7,302 bases of DNA, taken from contig CAMBZY010000160.1 of assembly GCA_945872325.1 (NCBI GenBank), forward strand, positions 1 to 7,302, in the 5' to 3' direction. Positions 1 through 6,140 of this stretch are shown piece after piece. A program made the position numbers and the translations under genes. The first letter of the stretch is position 1, and each line of letters starts with the position of its first letter. The stretch is from Candidatus Kuenenia stuttgartensis. Its GTDB lineage: Bacteria > Planctomycetota > Planctomycetia > Isosphaerales > Isosphaeraceae. The notes beneath the pieces were generated by a model, which saw only the letters and a list, made by a program, of their open reading frames with translations, was not told where the DNA came from and did no database searches.

Positions 1-78
1 GCTATCGCCAAGCCCGGCTAGGTAAATCCAATTCAATCCAACCGGGGCTATTGCCAAGCCCGGCTAGGTAAATCCAAT
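1..78. repeat. Two copies of a 46-bp tandem repeat, cut by the window edge
   Basis: A unit beginning GCTATCGCCAAGCCCGGCTA at 1 recurs at 47 as GCTATTGCCAAGCCCGGCTA. The two copies match for 32 bases (1-32 and 47-78) with one C/T difference. The linkers after them (CAATCCAACCGGG and CCCAACCGAGG) are also related, so the period is about 46 bp. A partly palindromic core, CCGGGGCT...AGCCCGG (42-49 and 57-63), could fold into a 7-bp stem with one bulged G. The array begins at base 1, so more copies may lie to the left. It sits just past the stop codon of the minus-strand glycosyltransferase. The stem could affect the 3' end of that transcript, but no clean T-run follows it on either strand. I do not recognise the family. 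Confidence 0.85.
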
Positions 79-98
79 CCCAACCGAGGTGGCGAATC

Positions 99-1721
99 TC
101 AGCGAACTGACTTCACCTCAGGCTTTGTCGCGATCATTCGCCGAGGTTGATTGGGGTCGAACCGGCGGTCGAACGGGAAGACGGTTTTCTGGCGTACACA
201 GCGATAAATCCGGGCCGTTCGCACTACCATCCCACTTGCCTCGATCTGAATCGTCCCCAGAGGCTCAATCCCCTCGAACCAGCGGTCGTAACAGGCTGGC
301 TCAATTTCAGGCTTGGCCGACATGCTGACCAGAATCCCATCTCGACCAATAAAATCCTCCGGACGCCCCCAGTCGGCAAAACCGCGACTATCCTTGGCAT
401 TATAGCAAAGCACTCGGGTCGACGGGTCGAGCTCGCGGGCCAGGTGGCCGCTCTCATACCATCGGCTGGTAAAAATGAAGTCGTCAGGGCCAGGCAACCA
501 GCCCTTCTCCTTCATTTGACGTGTGAGTCCTGACCAGATCTGGCCGTCGAGCGTCATGTCCACCTTGGCAAGCCGTTGTCCGACAGGGCCGAGGCTGGCC
601 CATGGGATCAGCCCAAATCGTGCATGGAGCGAGACAAACAACGCGGCTATGACGACAAAACCGGTCGCAAACCGGAGCTGTCTAACGGTGCCGTTGCGTC
701 TCTCAGGCTGGGCAAGGGCATCGGCCCATTGCTTGCCGATCAGTGGAAAGGCCGGAATCAGGCCAACCAGTGACCAGTGTGGCAAGACCTGCTTGCGAGC
801 CGCCACAAAGAGAAAAATCATCGTGGCTGGCAATGCGAGTGAGAGCAGGAAGACTCTTGCGTTTAAAGGGCTATCGTCTGTAGAACGGTCTGGAAATCGA
901 CCTCGGACCAGTGCGTAGATTCCAGCCACGGCGGGCCACCAGATCCATGGCGTGAGATAGGCAATCTGGCCCCCGATTGCTCCGGCGAGAGTGGCTGGAT
1001 TGAATCCACCGCCCGTGGCTCTACCACTTTGGAAGGCGAACGAGGCCCAGTCGTGAGTCGCATTCCACCAGACCACAGGGCTGAACAGGATGGACCCGAC
1101 CAGCACGGCTATCCACGGACCTGCTGAAAGCAGTGTACGGCGGCAGTTGGGGCGGATCAGGACGTATAAAACGGCCCCAAATGGGAGGAAGACGGCGTGA
1201 TATTTACTCAGCATGGCCAGGCCCCATGCCAATCCGACCTGAACCCATGCGACGGTGGCTTTTTCAGATTTTTCAGACGCTGAGAGTGCTACAGCGAGCC
1301 TGTCCATGGTGAGCAGCCAGAAGAAGAGCAGGGGCCCATCAGGCAGGGCAAACGTGCCGGCGGCCACGGTGTGATAGGCTGATAAATTGAGTGCAAATGC
1401 GGCCAGGATTCCGGCTTCGCGGCCAAACAGACGGCGGGTCAGGCGAAACATGAGCCAGGTGGAGCCAGCAAAAAGAGCGATAAAACCGAGCCTTGCGCCG
1501 AGTGAGGTGACGGTTTCAGGCGATTGACCGAGCAGTGTCATGCCCACGGATTCCACCACCATAAGCATGGGCGGGTGATCGAAATAGGACGCCTGTGGAT
1601 GTCTCAGAAACAAGGTGTGATAGGCTTCGTCATTACCGAGCGGGAACCATGCGGCGAGCGCGAGTCGCATCAGTGTGCCAACGGCGATGAGTATGGCGAG
1701 CGGTTTGAGTCGGGCGTCCAT
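99..1721 (-). CDS. PMT/ArnT-like GT-C family membrane glycosyltransferase
   Basis: This is a 540-residue polytopic membrane protein, probably a glycosyltransferase that uses a polyprenyl-phosphate sugar donor at the outer face of the cytoplasmic membrane. Visible features, counted from the ATG at 1721: a first membrane helix at about 6-27; the acidic loop-1 motif GNDEAYH (29-35), whose D31-E32 is the usual metal/donor-binding position in PMT-type enzymes; YFDHPP (46-51); many hydrophobic helices up to about 375, including one with LPDGPLLFFW (126-135); and KQVLPHW (310-316). A soluble C-terminal domain (about 395-540) contains FIFTSRWYESGHLA. I chose ATG 1721 because AAAAAGG lies 7 nt upstream and the first helix follows directly. 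ATG 1751 and TTG 1772 are in-frame alternatives without well-placed ribosome-binding sites. The acceptor (lipid A, protein or cell-surface glycan) cannot be read from the sequence. It is transcribed divergently from sucC and is probably monocistronic within what is visible. Confidence 0.85.
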   Translation of the reverse strand: MDARLKPLAILIAVGTLMRLALAAWFPLGNDEAYHTLFLRHPQASYFDHPPMLMVVESVGMTLLGQSPETVTSLGARLGFIALFAGSTWLMFRLTRRLFGREAGILAAFALNLSAYHTVAAGTFALPDGPLLFFWLLTMDRLAVALSASEKSEKATVAWVQVGLAWGLAMLSKYHAVFLPFGAVLYVLIRPNCRRTLLSAGPWIAVLVGSILFSPVVWWNATHDWASFAFQSGRATGGGFNPATLAGAIGGQIAYLTPWIWWPAVAGIYALVRGRFPDRSTDDSPLNARVFLLSLALPATMIFLFVAARKQVLPHWSLVGLIPAFPLIGKQWADALAQPERRNGTVRQLRFATGFVVIAALFVSLHARFGLIPWASLGPVGQRLAKVDMTLDGQIWSGLTRQMKEKGWLPGPDDFIFTSRWYESGHLARELDPSTRVLCYNAKDSRGFADWGRPEDFIGRDGILVSMSAKPEIEPACYDRWFEGIEPLGTIQIEASGMVVRTARIYRCVRQKTVFPFDRRFDPNQPRRMIATKPEVKSVR

Positions 1722-2066
1722 GCCTGTGCCTTTTTGTTCGGTATCAACCATTGTCGGGATCAGACCCTTCAATTGGGATTATTTCAGAATTTTAGCGGAT
1801 TTTGGATTCTTGAGGAGGTCAATGTGAGTTGACGAAACTGGCCTCCTGCAAATTCTTGCTGAGCCTCATCTATGGCCGATCTCGAACCGACAGGCGTTAT
1901 CGTCATCATCATCGTCAAGAGTCACGCGATTGCGGACCCCTTGGTTCTATTCAAAACCAGTCCTGATTTGGTATTTTCTGTTCTTGAGAACCCCGCCCGC
2001 CCTCGATTTCAGATCCAATCCATCTGGGCGGACTTCAGAAAATGGGACACCCGGAACCGTAAGTCC
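1722..2066. other. Divergent intergenic region / long sucC leader
   Basis: No gene is convincing in these 345 bases. The sucC frame stays open upstream to an ATG at 1872, but those 65 codons (with a VIVIIIV stretch) match nothing in the conserved SucC N-terminus, so I treat them as leader. Dyads visible: AGGAGG/CCTCCT at 1813-1847 (listed separately); TGGTT/AACCA at 1942-1959; GTTCT-TG-AGAAC at 1980-1991; and CCGCCC (1997-2002) with GGGCGG (2026-2031), enclosing AGAT/ATCT (2011-2025). An extended -10-like TGGTATTTT lies at 1969-1977, but no -35 stands at the right distance. On the minus strand TAAAAT (1794-1789) is a possible -10 for the glycosyltransferase, again without a -35. Promoters for both genes probably lie here but cannot be placed with confidence. 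Confidence 0.6.
1811..1847 (+). promoter_or_regulatory. Strong Shine-Dalgarno with start-stop codon pair and matching anti-SD
   Basis: AGGAGG at 1813-1818 is followed 3 nt later by ATG-TGA (1822-1827), a start codon directly joined to a stop. A perfect complement, CCTCCT, lies at 1842-1847, and an inner 5-bp dyad GTCAA/TTGAC (1818-1822, 1829-1833) would compete with it. The element lies about 240 bases upstream of sucC. It could be a ribosome-binding or stalling site in the leader, the remnant of a lost gene start, or chance. The SD-to-ATG spacing of 3 nt is shorter than optimal. Confidence 0.3.
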
Positions 2067-3314
2067 ATGAAAATTCACGAGTATCAGGCCAAAGAATTGA
2101 TGCGTGCTGCCGGTGTGGCCACGCCCGACGGGATTGTCGTTAGCACACCTGAAGAGGCTTTTGCCGCTTTCACCAAACTGGGCGCACCGCTCCAGGTGGT
2201 CAAAGCTCAGGTTCATGCAGGTGGTCGCGGCAAGGGGATCGCGGTCGGCCCTGACGACGATCGCAAGAATGCCCTCGAAGTGGCTTCCGGCAAGCGTGAA
2301 CGTGGCCCGGGCATGGCCAAGGGCGTTCAGCTCGTAAAAACGGCAGAAGAAGCCAGAGACGCTGCCGCCAGCCTGCTTGGCAAAACCCTGGTCACTTATC
2401 AGACCGGCGAAGTGGGTTCAAAGATCAACAAGGTCCTGATCACGGTCGGTCACGATATCGTCAAAGAGCTTTATCTGGGCCTTGCCATTGATCGCGGCCT
2501 GCAGTGCCCTGTCCTGATGGCCACCACCGAGGGCGGTGTGGACATTGAGACGGTCGCTCATGAAACACCTGAAAAGATTCACCGCGAGCCGATCGACATC
2601 GGTGTCGGCCTGGCCGATTTCCAAGGCCGTAAAGTGGCCAAGGCTCTCGGTTTGCAAGGCAAGACAGCTGCCAAGGGTGCAGCTCTTGTGAAGGCTCTTG
2701 TCAAGCTGGCGATTGAAACAGACGCCTCTTTGATCGAAATCAATCCTCTGATTGTCACCGAAACCGGTGAAGTCATGGCGCTTGACGGAAAGATGAATTT
2801 CGACGACAACGCCCTGTTCCGTCACCCGGAAATTGCGGCCATGATCGACGTTGATGAAGAGGATCCAGCCGAGCTTCGGGCCGGAAAGTCAGGCCTCTCT
2901 TACGTCAATCTGGACGGCGATATCGCGTGTCTGGTCAACGGTGCCGGTCTGGCCATGTCCACCATGGACCTGATCAAGTACCACGGCGGAGAGCCAGCCA
3001 ACTTCCTCGACGTCGGCGGCGGAGCCAACAAGGATCAAGTTCTCGAAGGCTTCCGTATCCTGCTGGCCGAGCCACGGGTTAAAGCCGTTCTGGTGAACAT
3101 CTTCGGCGGGATTATGAAGTGCGATATCATCGCATCGGCCATCCTCGCGGCTTACGACGAGATCGACTTCCGGGTGCCACTGGTTGTCCGGCTTGAAGGC
3201 ACGAACGTGGAGAAGGGTATGGAGCTGCTGTCACAAAGCGGCCGCCCGATCATCGTCGCCAAGGGCCTGACAGACGCCGCCCAGAAAGTGGTCGCTGCCG
3301 CCAAGGGCGAGTAA
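2067..3314 (+). CDS. sucC: Succinyl-CoA synthetase (ADP/GDP-forming), beta subunit
   Basis: SucC pairs with SucD to interconvert succinyl-CoA and succinate with substrate-level synthesis of ATP or GTP in the TCA cycle (cytoplasm). The 415-residue product starts MKIHEYQAKEL, the family's N-terminal signature, which fixes the ATG at 2067 although the upstream frame is open; its ribosome-binding site is weak. The N-terminal ATP-grasp half shows HAGGRGKG (50-57), KELYLG (133-138), TTEGGV (153-158), EINPL (224-228) and LDGK (239-242). N226 and D240 match the known Mg-nucleotide ligands. The C-terminal half shows NGAGLAM (291-297), GGEPANFLDVGGGA (307-320), NIFGGI (344-349) and KGLTDAA (399-405). 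The protein is about 27 residues longer than the E. coli enzyme (388). The extra length lies at about 60-95, between the HAGGRGKG motif and the LLGK-LVTYQT block. Nucleotide preference cannot be told from sequence. sucD follows after 115 bp. Confidence 0.97.
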   Translation: MKIHEYQAKELMRAAGVATPDGIVVSTPEEAFAAFTKLGAPLQVVKAQVHAGGRGKGIAVGPDDDRKNALEVASGKRERGPGMAKGVQLVKTAEEARDAAASLLGKTLVTYQTGEVGSKINKVLITVGHDIVKELYLGLAIDRGLQCPVLMATTEGGVDIETVAHETPEKIHREPIDIGVGLADFQGRKVAKALGLQGKTAAKGAALVKALVKLAIETDASLIEINPLIVTETGEVMALDGKMNFDDNALFRHPEIAAMIDVDEEDPAELRAGKSGLSYVNLDGDIACLVNGAGLAMSTMDLIKYHGGEPANFLDVGGGANKDQVLEGFRILLAEPRVKAVLVNIFGGIMKCDIIASAILAAYDEIDFRVPLVVRLEGTNVEKGMELLSQSGRPIIVAKGLTDAAQKVVAAAKGE

Positions 3315-3341
3315 TCCAAGTCAATTCTATTTAACAGTGGA

Positions 3342-3388
3342 ACAGGCCTGATTCGCAGATTTGATCCAATCATCGCACAGGCCTGATT
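3342..3388. repeat. 12-bp direct repeat pair with palindromic core, sucC-sucD spacer
   Basis: ACAGGCCTGATT occurs at 3342-3353 and again at 3377-3388, a 35-bp offset. Each copy contains the 8-bp palindrome CAGGCCTG. The bases between (TGATT...AATCA, 3349-3353 and 3368-3372) form another short dyad. The pair lies in the 115-bp spacer, after the sucC stop and before the sucD start. It might be a protein-binding or mRNA-processing element that sets the subunit ratio, or a leftover duplication. No promoter or terminator is evident around it. Confidence 0.6.
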
Positions 3389-3429
3389 TTCTCAATCATT
3401 CAGTCGATCATTTTCGAGAATTCCAAACC

Positions 3430-4311
3430 ATGAGCATTCTGGTCAATAAAGAGACACGCCTGATTTGCCAGGGCATCACCGGCAAGGCAGGCGAATTTCA
3501 CTCCACTCAGTGTAAAGAATACGGCACAAACCTGGTCGGTGGTGTGACCCCCGGCCGTGGTGGCCAAACCGCTGTCGGAGCCCCTGTTTTCGACACCTGC
3601 GTGGAAGCCGTCGAAAAAACCGGCGCCAACGCCACGATGATTTTCGTCCCGCCCCCATTTGCGGCCGATTCCATCATGGAAGCTGCCGATGCCGGTATTG
3701 AGCTGATCATTACCATCACCGAAGGCATTCCAGTGGTGGATATGGTTCGAGCCGTAGCCTATCTGAAGGCCCACCGCCCGAACGTCCGTCTGATCGGGCC
3801 AAACTGCCCGGGCGTGATCACTCCTGGCCAGTGCAAAATCGGGATCATGCCGGGCTATATCCACAAGCCGGGCCGCGTGGGCGTGGTAAGTCGTTCTGGT
3901 ACACTGACATACGAAGCTGTTTGGCAGCTTACAAGTCTTGGGATTGGTCAAAGCACATGCGTGGGCATTGGTGGAGACCCAGTCAACGGGACCAGCTTCT
4001 CGGACGTCCTTCGGATGTTCGAAGCCGACCCTGATACCGATGCCATCATGATGATGGGCGAAATTGGTGGAAACGCTGAAGAGGAAGCGGCTGCTTTGAA
4101 AAAGGCAGGCGTAATTACGAAGCCAATGGCGGCGTTTATCGCTGGCCAGACAGCCCCTCCAGGCAAGCGTATGGGCCATGCTGGAGCCATCATTTCCGGC
4201 GGTTCCGGAGCGGCTTCCGACAAGATCGCTGCACTTCTCGACGCCGGTATCGTGGTGGCCAATTCGCCAGCCGACATGGGAATCAGCCTTCAGAAGGCCC
4301 TTAAGGGTTGA
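3430..4311 (+). CDS. sucD: Succinyl-CoA synthetase, alpha subunit
   Basis: SucD carries the CoA-binding site and the histidine that is phosphorylated during catalysis. The 293-residue product matches the usual length (about 290). It shows the CoA-binding Rossmann segment QGITGKAGEFH (14-24), GGVTPGRGG (37-45), ITEGIP (96-101), GPNCPGVITPG (123-133), SRSGTLTYE (154-162), STCVGIGGDP (175-184), GEIGG (210-214) and the catalytic loop GHAGAIISGG (249-258), with H250 as the phospho-acceptor. The ATG at 3430 gives the conserved start MSILVNKETRLICQGITG. The frame is open back to 3361, but that extension has no family similarity. The upstream Shine-Dalgarno is poor (only a weak CGAGAA). It is co-directional with sucC, very probably co-transcribed with it, and followed 23 bases later by an intrinsic terminator. 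Confidence 0.98.
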   Translation: MSILVNKETRLICQGITGKAGEFHSTQCKEYGTNLVGGVTPGRGGQTAVGAPVFDTCVEAVEKTGANATMIFVPPPFAADSIMEAADAGIELIITITEGIPVVDMVRAVAYLKAHRPNVRLIGPNCPGVITPGQCKIGIMPGYIHKPGRVGVVSRSGTLTYEAVWQLTSLGIGQSTCVGIGGDPVNGTSFSDVLRMFEADPDTDAIMMMGEIGGNAEEEAAALKKAGVITKPMAAFIAGQTAPPGKRMGHAGAIISGGSGAASDKIAALLDAGIVVANSPADMGISLQKALKG

Positions 4312-4334
4312 TCGATTTTGAGGGATTTTAAACT

Positions 4335-4371
4335 GGGCGTTGCCGGAATGAACCTGCAACGCCCGTTTTTT
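4335..4371 (+). terminator. Rho-independent terminator of sucCD
   Basis: A perfect 9-bp GC-rich stem, GGGCGTTGC (4335-4343) with GCAACGCCC (4356-4364), encloses a 12-nt loop and is followed by G and six T residues (4366-4371). A T-G wobble (4334/4365) can add a tenth pair. It begins 23 bases after the sucD stop and closes the sucC-sucD unit. nusB is therefore expected to have its own promoter. Confidence 0.93.
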
Positions 4372-4398
4372 CATTGGTTTCCTGTAAATCTTGAACTT

Positions 4399-4420
4399 TA
4401 TAATGAGGAAGCGATCGCTT
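4399..4420 (+). promoter_or_regulatory. Candidate nusB promoter -10 box with adjacent 12-bp palindrome
   Basis: TATAAT at 4399-4404 is a consensus -10 hexamer. The best -35 candidate is TTGGTT (4374-4379), 19 bp upstream, which is weak and slightly too far. Four bases downstream lies the perfect palindrome AAGCGATCGCTT (4409-4420), which covers the expected transcription start and could be an operator. The element lies just after the sucCD terminator and 114 bases before the nusB start, where a promoter is needed. Promoter consensus in this lineage is uncertain. Confidence 0.4.
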
Positions 4421-4448
4421 TTACCTACCTGATTTGAGGATGATTCGT

Positions 4449-4454
4449 TATAAT
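4449..4454 (+). promoter_or_regulatory. Second consensus -10 hexamer upstream of nusB
   Basis: A second exact TATAAT lies 50 bp downstream of the first. I see no -35 hexamer at 16-19 bp and no TG extension, so on its own it is weaker evidence. It could be an alternative start site giving a leader of about 75 nt for nusB. Confidence 0.3.
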
Positions 4455-4520
4455 GCGTATTGATAATCTCCGTCGCGGTGGGCGAGTCTCGTCTGCATGA
4501 TCGATGGTCAGCTACGTACA

Positions 4521-4525
4521 GAAGG
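4521..4525 (+). promoter_or_regulatory. Ribosome-binding site that fixes the nusB start
   Basis: GAAGG lies 8 nt before the ATG at 4534. It supports that start over the in-frame ATG at 4504, which would add ten residues not expected in NusB and which has no Shine-Dalgarno sequence. Confidence 0.65.
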
Positions 4526-4533
4526 TATTTGGA

Positions 4534-5139
4534 ATGCGTCGGACCCGTTGCCGGGAAGTGGCTCTGCAAACGCTCTACCAAAGAGACCTGAATCCCGGGC
4601 TGCCTGCCCGTCAGGTAAACACTTTTGTACGCCGACGTATGAAAAATACGCCGCTTTTGCTCGACTACACCAAGGCCTTGATTGAAGGTGTGGAATCGCA
4701 TAAGCCTGAACTGGATGCCCATATTCAAGCTGTGGCCGAAAACTGGCGGCTCGACCGCATGGCTGCACTCGACCGAAACATTCTGCGTATCGGTCTTTAC
4801 GAGATTCAAAAGGGTGGCAAGGACACACCGCCTAACGTGGCAGTGAACGAGGCTCTGGAGCTCGCCAAGCGATATGGCTCGCCCAATTCCACCAAATTTA
4901 TCAACGGTCTGCTCGACCGATTCCTGCCCGGCCACTCCGCCGCATTCAACTTCGGCGACCCATTGCCCGGCCAGCCTGAACCTGAGCCTGAAGTGATTGC
5001 CGAGCCAGATGTTGTGGCTGAAGTGATTGCGCCGGATGTTGTGGCTGAGGTGGTTGAATCGGATGTCGTGGCTGAGGTTGTGGCCTTGGTCGAACCGTCT
5101 GAACCGACATCTGAGGCTGAACAGCCATCTGCGGAATGA
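4534..5139 (+). CDS. nusB: Transcription antitermination factor NusB with acidic C-terminal extension
   Basis: NusB, with NusE (ribosomal protein S10), binds boxA RNA and supports antitermination and processing of rRNA transcripts. The 201-residue product has the all-helical NusB domain at 1-133. It begins MRRTRCREVALQTLYQ, the typical Arg-rich first helix that contacts boxA RNA, and continues with ENWRLDRMAALDRNILRIGLYE (69-90) and NVAVNEALELAKRYG (101-115), ending in KFINGLLDR (121-129). NusB is normally about 140-160 residues. The remaining 68 residues are an added, acidic, Pro/Glu/Val-rich tail containing three 9-residue repeats of the form DVVAEV-V/I-x-x (159-185), so it is probably disordered or extended. 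The ATG at 4534 is chosen for its GAAGG ribosome-binding site. ftsY follows after 72 bp on the same strand, and the two are probably one unit. In many bacteria ribH precedes nusB; here sucCD and a terminator lie upstream instead. Confidence 0.95.
   Translation: MRRTRCREVALQTLYQRDLNPGLPARQVNTFVRRRMKNTPLLLDYTKALIEGVESHKPELDAHIQAVAENWRLDRMAALDRNILRIGLYEIQKGGKDTPPNVAVNEALELAKRYGSPNSTKFINGLLDRFLPGHSAAFNFGDPLPGQPEPEPEVIAEPDVVAEVIAPDVVAEVVESDVVAEVVALVEPSEPTSEAEQPSAE
5008..5088 (+). repeat. Three 27-bp in-frame tandem repeats in the nusB tail
   Basis: The units are 5008-5034, 5035-5061 and 5062-5088. Each starts GATGTTGTGGCTGA or a one-base variant and encodes DVVAEVIAP, DVVAEVVES and DVVAEVVAL. A partial older copy (GAAGTGATTGCCGAGCCA, 4990-5007) precedes them. 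The period is a multiple of three, so copy-number change keeps the frame. Differences between units are mostly silent or conservative. Confidence 0.9.
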
Positions 5140-5147
5140 CACACGCG

Positions 5148-5171
5148 GATACAGAAACCCGTTTCTGTATC
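5148..5171. promoter_or_regulatory. Perfect inverted repeat in the nusB-ftsY spacer
   Basis: GATACAGAAAC (5148-5158) and GTTTCTGTATC (5161-5171) are exact reverse complements separated by CC; as RNA this would be a 10-bp stem with a CCCG loop. It begins 8 bases after the nusB stop. No T-run follows, so it is a poor intrinsic terminator. A -10-like TATACT at 5180-5185 lies 8 bp downstream, which would put the dyad over the -35 region of a possible ftsY promoter. It could be an operator, an RNA processing or stability hairpin, or a weak attenuator. Confidence 0.6.
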
Positions 5172-5211
5172 GACACTTATATACTTTGAACCGATTCTGA
5201 CGGAAGCGAAC

Positions 5212-6129
5212 ATGGCAACCTGGTGGGAACGTCTAAAATCAAGCCTGGCCCGCACCGCCCGACTTTTTGACTTTCGGAGCTGGTTCGGGCGCAAGGTGGA
5301 TCAAAATCTGCTGGACGACCTCGAATCTCGCCTGATTCAGGCCGACGTCGGAGTGAAGGCCACCAGCCAGATCATTGAAGACATCCGCACTCGATTTGCC
5401 AACGAGACCGCCGACACCGCTTTGGTCGAGTTCCTCAAAAAACGGCTGGTCGACCTGCTCGAACACAATGAAGACGGTCAGCCTGAGCCTGCGGTGACAG
5501 AGCCTGCTCCAGGAACTCCCAAGGTCATTCTGATTGCCGGAATCAATGGGGCGGGCAAAACCACATCGATTGCCAAGCTCTCCAAACGGCTCACAGATCA
5601 AGGCCATTCCGTGGTCCTAGCCGCATGCGACACGTTTCGAGCAGCCGCCGCCGACCAACTCAGCATCTGGGCCGATCGTATCGGGGCAGATATTGTCAGG
5701 GGGAACCCTGGCGCAGATCCTGCCAGTGTAGCGCATGATGCCTGCCAGAGAGCACTTTCGCGAAATGCGGATTATTTGATCGTAGACACAGCCGGCAGAC
5801 TTCACACGCAGGAACACCTGATGCGTGAGGTGGAAAAGATTCGAAATATCATCGCCAAGAAGATTCCGGGCGCACCTCACGAGTGCCTGCTGGTATTGGA
5901 TGGAACTATCGGTCAGAATGCTTTGAAACAGGCTGAAGTGTTTACGAAATCGCTGACGTGTACCGGAGTGATTCTGACCAAACTTGACGGCACAGCCAAG
6001 GGCGGAATTGTGATCCCGATTCGTCGCCAGCTCGGCCTGCCTGTGAAATACATTGGTGTGGGAGAGGGTGTGGACGACATGCATCCTTTTGATCCAAAAG
6101 AGTTTATCAATGCCATGATTGGTGATTGA
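5212..6129 (+). CDS. ftsY: Signal recognition particle receptor FtsY (SRP GTPase)
   Basis: FtsY is the membrane-associated receptor that docks SRP-ribosome complexes and, through mutual GTP hydrolysis with Ffh, passes nascent membrane proteins to the translocon. The 305-residue product has a short N-terminal amphipathic segment (about 1-27, with WWERLKSSLARTARLFDF) suited to lipid binding. It then has the N domain (about 28-85, including DLESRLIQADVG), a short Glu/Pro linker (86-101) and the G domain. G motifs seen: GINGAGKTT (110-118), DTFRAAAADQL (140-150), DTAGR (192-196), TKLDGTAKGG (256-265) and GVGEGVDDM (282-290). The long acidic A domain of E. coli FtsY is absent, as in many bacteria. 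The loop that usually reads DATTGQN reads DGTIGQN (230-236). The start is supported by GGAAG 6 nt upstream and by the conserved N-terminal layout. It lies downstream of nusB on the same strand and may be read through from it or have its own promoter. Confidence 0.97.
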   Translation: MATWWERLKSSLARTARLFDFRSWFGRKVDQNLLDDLESRLIQADVGVKATSQIIEDIRTRFANETADTALVEFLKKRLVDLLEHNEDGQPEPAVTEPAPGTPKVILIAGINGAGKTTSIAKLSKRLTDQGHSVVLAACDTFRAAAADQLSIWADRIGADIVRGNPGADPASVAHDACQRALSRNADYLIVDTAGRLHTQEHLMREVEKIRNIIAKKIPGAPHECLLVLDGTIGQNALKQAEVFTKSLTCTGVILTKLDGTAKGGIVIPIRRQLGLPVKYIGVGEGVDDMHPFDPKEFINAMIGD

Positions 6130-6140
6130 TATCCGTGGCT

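Noticed and set aside
1..78. CRISPR array
   Set aside because: Only two units with nearly identical content throughout the 46-bp period; there are no variable spacers and no cas genes.
1722..1772. A longer glycosyltransferase starting at ATG 1751 or TTG 1772
   Set aside because: The added residues are polar, lack a well-spaced ribosome-binding site, and precede an AAAAAGG that is correctly spaced for ATG 1721. Not fully excluded.
1524..1832. A plus-strand frame of 102 codons ending near the strong Shine-Dalgarno
   Set aside because: Most of it is antisense to the glycosyltransferase N-terminus; no domain, no ribosome-binding site.
1872..2066. An N-terminal extension of SucC of 65 residues from an upstream ATG
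   Set aside because: The family begins with M-K/N-hydrophobic-HEYQAK, which matches the ATG at 2067 exactly. The upstream codons show no similarity to the family and there is no good ribosome-binding site.
3400..5142. A 580-codon open frame on the minus strand across sucD, the terminator and nusB
   Set aside because: It is antisense to two certain genes and spans a strong intrinsic terminator and a promoter-like region. Its product is His/Arg/Ser-rich without any recognisable domain, and its repeats merely mirror the nusB tail.
4806..5294. A minus-strand frame of 162 codons rich in Ser/Thr/Ala repeats
   Set aside because: It is the complement of the nusB repeat tail and the ftsY start; the low-complexity product is a by-product of the 27-bp repeats.
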